From the NCBI RefSeq assembly GCF_030463535.1, contig NC_132896.1, forward strand, positions 32,533,477 through 32,597,476: DNA of 64,000 nucleotides, written 5' to 3'. Source of the stretch: Salminus brasiliensis (taxonomy: Eukaryota; Chordata; Actinopteri; Characiformes; Bryconidae). The notes beneath the pieces are model-generated. The model was not told where the DNA came from, did no database searches, and was given only the letters and a program-made list of their open reading frames with translations. Of this stretch, positions 50,024 to 60,513 are shown piece after piece; the stretch's first letter is position 1, and every line of letters begins with the position of its first letter. Both the position numbers and the translations under genes were made by a program.

Positions 50024-53000
50024 ATGATCATGCATTCTGAGAAGATCACTCCAGTTTGGATTCTTATAGCAACACTTTGCAGAATAGGTTCGTTTCTGCA
50101 TTTGTTTTAACCGAAATCTACAAAACCAATGCTCAACTTTGTGACTTTTTTTTTGTTACTTTTTTTACAGATTCTGGAGAAGCTGTGAGTCTTCATCAGA
50201 AGCCACCAGTTGTGTTAGCTAAGGCTGGTGAAGCTGTTACCCTTCACTGCACATTTGAGGAAAAGAACAGTAATGAACGAATGGTTTGGTATAAGCAGAA
50301 ACCGGGACAGGCTCCTCAGAATGTGGCAGTAATTATAGCAAATAGCGAACCAGTGATTTCACCTGAGTTTGAGAAATCAGGAATTCAGCTGGAGACAAAC
50401 AGGAGCAGAATTTCTCTGATTATTCCACATACAGCTAAAGACCATGAGGGAACGTACTTCTGCGGTATTTCTCAAATCAACATGATTCTCTTTTCCAGTG
50501 GAACTTTGTTAGCAGTGAGAGGTAATCACCAACTCTTTATTTTCATCTGTTATAAACATTTACATATCTTTGCTGACAAACCTTGTATCTCCATTTTAGT
50601 TCTAGGTGATAATGACATATTTTAACTTATATGTTTAACTCATTTGTAGATCATTCACAGCCAAGCATCTTAGTGCATCAAACTCCAGTATCGAGATCAG
50701 TTTCTCCAGGAGAACCAGTGACTCTGCAGTGCACGGTCCTCTCTGAGATCGCAGCAGCTGATATCCGAGTGCTCTGGTTCAGACCTTCTGCAGGAAAATC
50801 CTTGCCTGAAATCATCTTCACTGATAACAGCAACAGCAGCCGTCAGTGTGAGACCAGCTGTGTGTTCAACTTCTCCAAGAACATTCTCAATAAGGCCGAT
50901 GCTGGAACTTACTACTGTGCTGTGTCCACCTGTGGGAAGATCCTACTTGGAAATGGGACAGCAGTGAATTTAGGTAACCTTTCATTTGAAAAAATGAATG
51001 GAAAAGAAGCTTAGAATTACTAACTGTTGTACCAGTTGTAATAATTGTAATAATTAACAATAGAATTTACTTACTTACCAAATGTAAGACAGGTAAAACT
51101 ACTGTGAGAGCTGTTAAATAGACTTCCATCATTACTGCTACTAACTATTTGTTTCTGAGTATGACAAAAGCTAGAAAATATATTAGGAAGGTAAAACTAA
51201 CGTCATTATTTTATGGACACTGCCATATATGAACATGTTACAACAATGTGAAATATCCCACATCTACATCCAGTGGGCACAGGGGGCACATTTGATATTT
51301 TTAAGGCATTCTTTTTTCTCTGGTCAATGTTTTATGACATTTCTAATGACATTAGTTTTACATTTCTAATATATTTTCTAGCTTTTGTCATACTGAGAAA
51401 CAAATAATTGAAAGTAATGATGGAAGTCTATAACAGTATCACAGTAGTTTTACCTGTCTTACATTTTGTCCAAAGTAAATTTTATTTTATTACAATTATT
51501 ACAATTTGTACAACAATTAGTAATTCTAAGCTTTTTTCCATTCATTGGTCAAGTTAGCATCGACTGGGGTTCAATGTCATAAAACATTGACTAGAAAAAA
51601 ATAACTTTTTTGCCTTAAAAATATAAAATGTGCCCCCGGTGCCCACTGGATGTAGATGTGGGATATTTCATATTGTAGTAACATATTCATATATGGCATC
51701 ATCCATAAAAAAATCTATACAAAGAATTTATTTCCTGAACAAGTGCTCGAAAATAATCTTGAGATTCAGTCTTCAATAAAAGAATAGATCCAGACCCATT
51801 GTTAAAAATGGTCAATTCAGAAGTGGCAATAATGTTTATAAGTTCTATATTATTCAATACTACATATACTTAATAGGTCTTAAATTGGCAAGCAACAAGT
51901 CCAAAAAGTCACTGGGAAGTAACTAGCTGATTATGATCTAGTTATTACGCAGTACCAAACGTAATTAAGCATTTTCTTGAACACCTGTAAATGTACTTAT
52001 TAAGACTTAATAAGCAAGTGCTTCAAATAAGTATCTGATTGCTAATTACCTCATTATTAGGGAATAATTAAAGAAAAATAAGCATTTATTCAAATCTCTT
52101 GTAACATACTTATTGTTAACACTTAACAAGTAATTAGTTGGTAAGTAACTGGCTGCTTATTGCCTCAGTTTTAAGCAGTAATTGGAGTGAATTTAGAATT
52201 TTTGTGTATACAATGGTGCTCAAGTCTAGTCTAGTCAGAAAGGACCTCACTGCTGAAGGAGGACTTGATTTACATGTGACAGTACTGGTTTAAAATGTAA
52301 AATATAAATATGTTTTTTTTTAATTAAAAACAGAAGAATGGGAAATCGAGGCCTTGCATTTTACTGAGATTGGTCTTGAGAATAAATCTTTACTCTGAGG
52401 CCAAGACCAGCCCAAGACTCATTTGTGGTGTTGAGACTTGACCATTACAATACCATATAATACACAAATTAAGGTGCTCTGGAAAATGCTTAATTCATCA
52501 TTAAGTAATAGTGCGGCAATATGTGCCAGTTACTCACCAGCTACTGAAGCTAAAACTTGTTAAGGCAGTTCTTCACTCCTAAACAAACTGCTACGAGGAG
52601 CCGTAGAAGAAATACCATTGGTTCCATAAAGAACAATTATTGTAAATAGAGATCTGTACATTTGAAGAACCTATTGAAGCTTTAAGAAATATTTTTATAT
52701 ATACATGGATCATCTCTATGGAAGCAAAAGAGGTTTTTCTATGACAGTGCTCAAAGAAATATTTGTAGCAACTTTATTTTTAAGGGTGCAAAGGCCTTTT
52801 ATTTTCTCTAGATGCTGAAGTGATATGGTAAAAATGTACCAGTAATATTAATAACTAACTAAATAATATAAGCATAATGTTCTCATGATATTGTAAATGT
52901 GAGATTTTCAGAATAGCATTTTAAGATACACTAAGGTTTATGATGCTTTTCATAAACATTAATTAAAGATGGCCAGATGCTGTTGTAATCTTTTAATCAT

Positions 53001-53661
53001 GAATGTGCTTCAGTAAGGCCTCTGGATCCTGCTGTGATCTGCCTGGGAGCGGCAGTGGGAGTGTGTGTTGTGGTGATATCTGTACAAGCTGTTTTAAACT
53101 GCAAGAAGAAGATCTGTGGACAGTGCAGCGGTGAGTATGAAAAGATCATTAAGATCACACTTGATATCATATAACATGGTAATATGCTTTCATGGTTTAA
53201 TTAATTACAAAAAAAAAGTTACAAATGAAGCAACGCAAATATTAATAATTTATTTGAAATAACTAAATAATTACGCAAATGAAAAAGTATTTTAACATTA
53301 CGATGAAATTGCAAAGAGCAAACTCCTAAACCTCTCAACAGAAAAATAAACACGCTGCCCTTCTCCCCTATTTCTGTTTCAGCTGAGATGCTTCAACAAG
53401 GCTCATCCAAAAAGAACAAAACCAGACAGGTATTACTTCATCACATTATCATGTACATTACACAGAAAGACCTCCTTGTTAAATGTCCATTTAACATGTC
53501 CTTTCCTGCAGGACCACGGAGCAGAGGAGCTGAATTACGTAGCTCTGAATTTCCATGAGCGGAAAACTAAACAAACACGGGTGAAGAAAGAACAACCTCA
53601 AGACACCCTCTATTCTGAAGTGAAGTGTTCCTCTGTTAACGAGCGCAGGGTGGCTCATTAG
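50024..53661 (+). CDS. nitr: Novel immune-type receptor (NITR), V + I domains, inhibitory type
   Basis: Type I cell-surface receptor of the fish NITR family, seen on cytotoxic or NK-like lymphocytes in other teleosts. Exons: leader 50024-50087, V 50171-50521, I 50650-50973, transmembrane 53014-53130, tail 53383-53429 and 53512-53661 (TAG); 350 codons plus stop, phases continuous. The first in-frame ATG was chosen (TAA at 50018); a second ATG is at 50030. The V domain has TLHC, WYKQKPGQAP and the DHEGTYFC block, ending in a J-like SSGTLLAV. The I domain has TLQC, YYCAVSTCGK with the extra NITR cysteine, and a J-like LLGNGT. The membrane span has no charged residue, which argues against adaptor pairing. 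The tail carries an ITIM, LNYVAL, and an ITSM-like TLYSEV. Together these predict recruitment of SHP-type phosphatases and inhibition. Confidence 0.9.
50988..51715. repeat. Nested inverted repeat A-B-A'-B' in a NITR intron
   Basis: A (about 50988-51203) is reverse-complemented at about 51342-51552: GAATGGAAAAGAAGCTTAGA against TCTAAGCTTTTTTCCATTC, and GACAAAAGCTAGAAAATATA against its complement. B (about 51204-51341) is reverse-complemented at about 51553-51715: CCCACATCTACATCCAGTGG against CCACTGGATGTAGATGTGGG. It begins just after the I-domain exon ends at 50973. Confidence 0.85.
51716..53013. other. Long NITR intron, nothing coding
   Basis: AT-rich. It contains a copy of the short AAAGGTTCTT-type repeat around 52560-52790 and loosely repeated phrases such as AAGTAACTGGCTGCTTATTG in 51900-52200. 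Confidence 0.5.
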
Positions 53662-54276
53662 TTCAATTTTACACATTTCTAATATAAGCAAAGATTAACA
53701 AAGCCTGCATCTCCTGTACTCTGCTGCTTACAGTTCTTTTTTATTGATTTGTAATTTGACTTATAATATTTGTTCTGCTACAGTAGAACTAATGTCTTAC
53801 ATTTTTTACATTTATACAGTTTATTTAGACCATTTGTCATTTTCTGCAAATAATGACTTTTTTGTATTTATTTTTTTTGTATGTTGTCAAAAGTGTCCAT
53901 TTTACTCAAATACATACCTATTAATAGTGATAGTAATACGTCTTCAAATTGCCACCTATGTAGAGGATAACACCTTCTTAGCTTTGAATGAAAGTCAGTT
54001 GACATGTAAAGTTACTGAGTACTACTGGGCAGAATCTTTTCTAATCTGTTTTCACATAAAAATAAAAACAAACAAGAAAAGAAAAGTACAAATGTGACCA
54101 GTAATATTAAAAATACTATATTTTTCTGTCTGTCCGTCTGTCTATCTATTCTATCTATGTATCTGTATACTACTCTTTCCTGACGTCTAGTGGACAAGGT
54201 GGTTACAACACACTTGCATATTAAACTTTAACTTGCATATAAAATTCTCAACTTTAAAAACCAAGCCCAACCAAGC

Positions 54277-54279
<3 letters not shown>

Positions 54280-54342
<63 letters not shown>

Positions 54343-54960
54343 GCATTGGTAAGCACCAGCTTTCCTGAGGAATCTTAGCAAAATCCTCATGGGTAGTGTC
54401 CTCCAGTTCACGAATATTCTTGGGTTTGCTGCAGCAACCATCTTCAAATCCCACCAAAAGTTTTGTTTGAGCTTCAAGTCAGGCCACTGCGATGGCCAGT
54501 CCAGAATCTTCCAGGACGTCTTCTGGAACCAAGCCTTGGTGGACTTTGAGGTATGCTTGATATCATGGTTTATTGGAAGGTCCAATGGCGCCCAAGTTCC
54601 AGCTTACTTACAGAAGGAATGACGTTTTCTTTCTAGGATTTTCCAATATTTACTTAACCCCTCGCACATTACAGTGCAAACTGAAACCTCAGGGCCTGCT
54701 GCCACCAAATCTTGCTGCAGGTATTTTTCAGTCTCTAAAAGGTTTTTGACCACCTGCCTTCTCAAGAATTAGGTTAGCAGTGGGCTTCCTTTTTCTGCCA
54801 CATCCAGGTAGGCAGACTCTGAAGTATTTTGGCTTGGAGTCCGGGTCATCGTTCCTGTGGTCAGCGTGAAGTTTGTTTGACACATGATTGGACTGTAAAA
54901 CAGGGTATATAAAGGGTAAGAGGATCAGGGAGGTCCTTCTCCCAAACTTAAGTGGTGCCA
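54280..54960 (-). mobile_element. Degraded Tc1/mariner transposase remnant beside a (TA)n array
   Basis: On the minus strand, translated pieces (INHDIKHTSKSTKAW, KILDWPSQWPDLKL, NFWWDLKM) match the catalytic C-terminal part of Tc1-like transposases (HTSK...WPSQSPDL...NLWRDLK type). Key positions are changed and the frame is broken. It is bounded on the low side by (TA)n at about 54280-54342. Confidence 0.75.
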
Positions 54961-55760
54961 TAACTCCACATAAAGAACAACTGGCAGATAAGATGGCGAT
55001 GAGGATGATATAATAATGTGGGAGGAGCCTGCAGGAGATTGGGGAGAACTTAAGAGAACCTTGGTTTAGAGTTCAGGAGGTCTCTAATTTGAGCTAGAAC
55101 CTTCCACTGATAAGTGAAGGAATGGCTGAGATATGATTTAGGACGTGAGACAGAGAGGTGGTGGTGGTGGTGGTGGTTGTGTGCTGAAACTTTGTCATAG
55201 ACACGTGAAGATGGAAATGATAGGAAATTAGATTAAAGAGGGGAGGGGCTTCAGTTATGTTTCTACTTAAGATCTTCCCCCAACATTTCATTCAAACTGA
55301 TAGAATGCCCACACTGTGCTCACATATGTGTTTATATGTTTTAATTATTTTGATTTAGCCTTTTTTTGGTCATTTTACCAGTTTTACCAGTCAAAGTTGA
55401 GAATAGAATGAAACCAGTGTTTACCAGTAGGAGGCAGCATGACCATTGGCTGTGACCATTGCTGTTGTTTTGTGGTACTTTCCTTTCAGACCTGAGAGGA
55501 ATTCTTGAACGCAAGCCATGTGACTTGTCTTCTGTCTCAACATTTTTGCCCTCTTTTACAGGAACCTTTTCAGCCCAATGAGCCTCACTCTTGAGGTCAT
55601 GACTTAACTGGCCAAGACTAGACTGGCCATTGTAAAATATGGAACACAGTCATAACTGCACATTTTATTCCGATATATTACAGGACTCAACCTGCTATCT
55701 AAAATAATGATGCAATAGGCTTAAAAAAAGGGTTGGGGGAGGTCTGATGTGACTTTCACC

Positions 55761-55769
55761 AGCCAATGA
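55761..55769 (+). promoter_or_regulatory. CCAAT motif upstream of the second intact NITR
   Basis: AGCCAATGA lies about 100 bases before the ATG at 55863. An ETS-like GCTTCCTTT follows at 55822-55830. Confidence 0.5.
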
Positions 55770-55862
55770 ACTCGATCTTCTGAGCCCAGCCAGCTGATAC
55801 AGTTTGATGCTCTTGCTAATGGCTTCCTTTCCAGTTTGCATCAAAGAAGAGCTGCTGCTTTT

Positions 55863-58471
55863 ATGACGACGACCACGATGTTGGTTCTCATTTTATTTCT
55901 CTATGTAATATGTAAGTTCATTTGCTCTTCATACAAACAAATTGTGAACTTTGCTTCTTTTGTTTCTTTCTCAGCTGAGCTCTGAACCTCTTTTATCCTG
56001 CAGATCCGGCTCAAGCTGCAGACCATTATGAGCCATTTGTATCAGTTAAGTCTGGTGAAAATGTGACTCTTCACTGTAAAGAAAAGCTTGATCAAGACTC
56101 TAGGGTTTGGGTTTGGTACAGACAGAGAGCGGGACAGGAGCCTCAAGAAGTGGCAACACAGTTAAAAAACAGAGATCCCATTCATCCATCAGAAAAATTT
56201 AAGATAAAGGAACACTTTTCTCTGACTATTGAAGGAGCTACTAAAGATGATGAAGGGATGTACTTCTGTGGAAAAGGCGACGGATACACGCTTCATTTTT
56301 TTAACGGCACATTTGTAGCTGTGACAGGTAACAGAATACTGTTTTGACTTTTGTCGGTATCTAAACCCACTTACAACTTTTACACTTCTAATATAAAACT
56401 GCAATCAAAATTAAATTCATGTATGTTATATGTTATGTATGTAAGAAATCAAAATTAACATCATTGTATTTGTAGCATCTCAGTGTTTTATTGCTCATAT
56501 TTGTGCATTATTAAGCCCACACAGTATCAACATACAATATCACCACATTTAAATAAAATCACATTGTTTCTGGCTAATCAAGATGGCAATGGTAAGATGG
56601 TCTTTATTTTATTGACCAGGTCATCCCCAGTTAAAGATCTCAGTGATCCAAACTCCAGTCTCAGCATCCGTTCCTCTGGGAGAAAATGTGACTCTGCAGT
56701 GCACGGTCCGCCCTGAGAACCGAGCAGCAGAACTGCAAGTGCTCTGGTTCAGATCTGCTGCAGGACGATCCTTTCCTGAGATCATCTACACTCATCACAA
56801 CAGCAGCCGTCAGTGTGAGATCAGCTCTTCTAAAGACGGCTGTGTTTTCAACTTCACCAAGAACATCAACAACAGTGAAGATACTGGAACTTACTACTGC
56901 GCTGTGTCCAGCTGTGGGAAGATCATTATTGGGAATGGAGCACATGTGAACTTCAGTAAGACAATTTTTAACGTGTTGCTTCTAGGTAGTATCTAGATAT
57001 AGAAGATATTAGTACAGTGCTCTGACTCCTCATTTCATCATATATTGAAATAAAATAGAAATAAAATGATACAGTAAAAATTAATTAAATAAAAAAGAAA
57101 GAAAATATTGTTTATGTGTATTAATTATGTGTATTATCTAAACTACAAAGCTATCATTTATTAATTAATTGATGTGTTAGATTTTGCAGCATTCAATATG
57201 CTAGAAATGCTAGAACGTTTTATATCAACCGATTTAGTGTTATATTGAACTCCAGGAAAGGCACTAATCAATGATCTCACAGACATAAACATAAACCTGG
57301 TTAGATTTAGACAATGCAATATTCCTGACTCCAACGTGGCCTCCAGTAGGCCATTGAGGATAATTAGTATTATGACTTTCTGCTATTATATCTGACTGTT
57401 TTACTTCAGAATCATATTTTTCCTCATCTTTTTTGATAATTACTGTCAATATATGTCACAAGACTGAAAGTAAAGCATTCTTTAACCAGTGCTTCTGTAC
57501 TTTCTGTGCAGTCAGTGTTGTACTGGGTTCCACACTGGTATTCTTAAACTGCACACACTAATATATCTTCTGTACACACTGACATTTAACTTCAGAACTA
57601 AATACTAACTAATGAACTTAATGAACTGTCAATAAATAACACAATTAAGAGAAATAATCTAAATTGTCCTCTATATACTAAAGTCATTGGACTAAATTCA
57701 TTGTGTTCAATAGTATTTTGTATTTGGTCATAAGTTCAAAAAAGCTTAATGAATAATTAATGATCTCTTATATTGAACTAAAGCTCTGAATTGTTTAAAT
57801 TTCTTCTATACATATTTCATTTGTATAGAAGATATAAGAGAAACAAAGGCAAAAGAAACATGAACTGAGATGGTTAAAAGTTGTTTTATCATAAATATGA
57901 CTACTTCTATCTTTCAGAGGAGTCTGTGGATCCCACTGTGTTCTATCTGGGAGTAGCTTTGGGAATTTGCGTGGTTGTCATTTTTGGCCTAGCTGTTTTA
58001 GACTGCAGAGGTAAGTGCAGCTCTATTATTACTCTTTTGTAATTAATACACTTGTATGATTTAATGGTTAGAATACATTTTTAAAATGCTGAGTTTTGTA
58101 GCTCAGTTCCAGCAGACAAAACAGACAACAATGATGGCTTATCAAATTAATGTGAAATAAAAAAATACCAACAATAATTGTTATTTTTCATTTTTCCATT
58201 GTAGTGAGGCCTCAGCAAGATTCATTGGATAAAGATATGACCAGTCAGGTAGTACTTGTGCTCTCACATGCCGTGGTGTTGTGGTGGACATGAACTACTT
58301 TTCTTTAAAAATAATAATCTGATCTATTTCCTTTTGTTTCCACTGGACCAGACTGCTGTGGAGTGGATTTACGCTGCCAAAAAACTGAGGATGAAGAAAA
58401 GACACTCCGGAGACAGTGTGTACTCTGAAGTGAGCTACTTCTCTGTTACTGATGCTAATCTAACTCGCTAA
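55863..58471 (+). CDS. nitr: Novel immune-type receptor (NITR), V + I domains, altered tail
   Basis: Exons: leader 55863-55911, V 56004-56327, I 56620-56955, transmembrane 57918-58010, tail 58205-58248 and 58352-58471 (TAA); 321 codons plus stop, all GT/AG with matching phase. The V domain has TLHC, WYRQRAGQEPQ and the DEGMYFC block, ending in FFNGTFVAV. The I domain has TLQC, VLWFRSAAG, YYCAVSSCGK and IIIGNGA. The transmembrane core (YLGVALGICVVVIFGLAVL) is uncharged. In the tail the membrane-proximal tyrosine lies in WIYAAK, which does not fit the ITIM rule. The distal SVYSEV does fit, and an overlapping VSYFSV fits too. The predicted receptor is probably still inhibitory but with different docking sites from its neighbours. 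A 448 bp block in the intron before the transmembrane exon is repeated downstream of the gene. Confidence 0.9.
57214..57661 (+). repeat. Direct repeat, copy 1 (intron of the second intact NITR)
   Basis: A block of about 448 bases beginning AACGTTTTATATCAACC and ending AATTAAGAGAAATAATCT. It recurs almost unchanged at 59456-59900. Confidence 0.95.
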
Positions 58472-59314
58472 CTCCGAACATTTGAGAAAAATTTAACTTT
58501 TATTAGCATTTATATTTCTTAATTTCTGATTCATTTGATTGGCAATTTGGATTGGACAATTTTGAAAGGTGTTCAGTGTAGCAACAACATTGAAAAGCCA
58601 ACTTTGGTTTCCTAAAGGAAAGGACTTTAAGGTACTGTTGAATTGGCAAATAAACTTTATATCTAGTGAAGAGTTTTGATAGATTTCAAATGTTTTGACA
58701 CTTACAAATCTCTGTTACAGTCAGTGTTATTTATGGAAACAAAGTTGGCTGTTGCACGGCATCACTAACAGAACCCTTTGAGTAATTAATTAATTTCCAA
58801 AATCCAGGATGTTAAAGTGCTTCACTTTGTCTAGATACCATTTGAGCTTAAAACTGTAGGCCTGAATGTTTGGTTTTGAAGGTTTCAGTTCTCTGAAGGA
58901 AGGTGTGAGAACACTTCTTCTTTCACACATGGCCGACGCTCTCATTAGCTTAGATGGTGTCTGATATGATCTGATATCACCTTTTATGGAAATGTGGAAA
59001 CTGAGTTTCAGAAGAGAATGTCCACATTATTTTTTTTAAACTAAAGCTGTGATCAATTCTGCAAATAAGCAAAAGTTGACTTGTGGAGAATATGACTTGT
59101 GGTATTATCATTTTCATCAGTTTCTTTAATGTTTATCCATTTTTGAGTAATCAATGAGACATTATGCTGTGTAACAGATCTTACAAATATAGCTTAATTA
59201 AAAGTAAATAAATAAATGATTACATAGCTGAAATATGTTTTTACTGTTTATTTCTGACTACAAATGCATTGATTTGTTTTGTTTGTTTTAATAACTTGTT
59301 GTGTATGTACATAT

Positions 59315-59320
59315 AATAAA
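59315..59320 (+). terminator. Possible poly(A) signal of the second intact NITR
   Basis: AATAAA lies about 840 bases after the stop codon. Another AATAAA-like site lies nearer, around 58650. Which is used cannot be told from sequence. Confidence 0.3.
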
Positions 59321-59455
59321 GCTGTTTTTTTACTTGTGCAGAAGAAATAAAGTACACATTACATGTAAAAAATGCCTGGAATGTATTTGTCAAATGTTTA
59401 CAGCAAAATGTTATTAAAATATGATGCCTTAAAGAATTATGTTTACTATGACCTC

Positions 59456-59900
59456 AACGTTTTATATCAACCAATTTAGTGTTTTATGCAACTCCAGGAA
59501 AGGCACTAATCAATGATCTCACAGAGAACCTAAACCTGGTTAGATTTAGACAATGCAATATTCCTGACTCCAACGTGGCCTCCAGTAGGCCATGGAGGAT
59601 AATTAGTATTATGACTTTCTGCTATTAAATCTGACTGTTTTACATCAGAATCATATTTTTCCTCATCTTTTTTAATAATTACTGTCAATATGTGTCACAA
59701 GACTGAAAGTAAAGCATCCTTTAACCAGTGCTTCTGTACTTTCTGTGCAGTCAATGTTGTACTGGGTTCCACACTGGTATTCTTAAACTGCACACACTAA
59801 TATATCTTCTGTACACACTGACATTTAACTTCAGAACTAAATACTAACTAATGAACTTAATGAACTGTCAATAAATAACACAATTAAGAGAAATAATCTA
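59456..59900 (+). repeat. Direct repeat, copy 2 (between the second and third intact NITR)
   Basis: Nearly identical to 57214-57661, including TTCCTGACTCCAACGTGGCC. It is most likely a leftover of the tandem duplication that made neighbouring NITR genes. Confidence 0.95.
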
Positions 59901-60400
59901 TAATCAATCAAGTTTGCTACACAATTTACAGATCTACAAATGAAACTTCTGACTTGAAAATCTAATGATGTCTTAAACACATGAGTAACAGGAGTAAGTT
60001 AAATACAGGAAAATTAAGTGCAGTCTTTAAAAGGTTCTCAGAGAATGAAAACCTAAAGTATCAAAAGTATAGTATAGAGAATTAAAAAAAATAACTAATT
60101 TACAGTACAATTAATGTTTATTAATGTCCAGAACATCAGCAATACAGATTCATTACTGAAAACCTACATTCCTTTTATAACAGTCGACCAGGTTTTAATC
60201 CGCTCTTGAACATTTTGACCTGCAGAGGCAAAGATCATATGGACAAATGAGCAAAGATCAGATGCCTAACAAATAAAACCACAATAGAGTTTTCCAGGAA
60301 CTAAGACAACTAGTATTAACACTTACAGAGAGTTTAAGGAAGAAGAAGCCAAACAAGAAAAGAACTGAAGCTGCCTGAAAGAACCATGTGATTTTTTGCG

Positions 60401-60409
60401 AGCCAATGA
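60401..60409 (+). promoter_or_regulatory. CCAAT motif upstream of the third intact NITR
   Basis: AGCCAATGA lies about 110 bases before the ATG at 60514. An ETS-like ACTTCCTTT follows at about 60465, at nearly the same spacing as in the previous gene. Confidence 0.5.
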
Positions 60410-60513
60410 AATTCAGAATAAGAACCCCCTCCAGGCCAATACAGCTTGGTGTGTTTGGTCAGTTACTTCCTTTAGAATATTTTCATAGAGTTATAACTGT
60501 TGCTTTTTCTACG

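Noticed and set aside
53744..54097. 117-residue + strand frame with hydrophobic parts after the first intact NITR
   Set aside because: Low complexity, no splice support and no family resemblance. It is probably 3' UTR.
54187..54585. 132-residue minus-strand frame
   Set aside because: It includes a translated (TA)n tract and a degraded Tc1-like transposase, not a gene.
57500..57560. TM-exon-like words (GTGCAG then coding for VVLGSTLVFLNC) inside the 448-bp repeat
   Set aside because: Faintly like a NITR transmembrane exon, but there is no donor in phase and the real transmembrane exon is at 57918. It is too weak to call.
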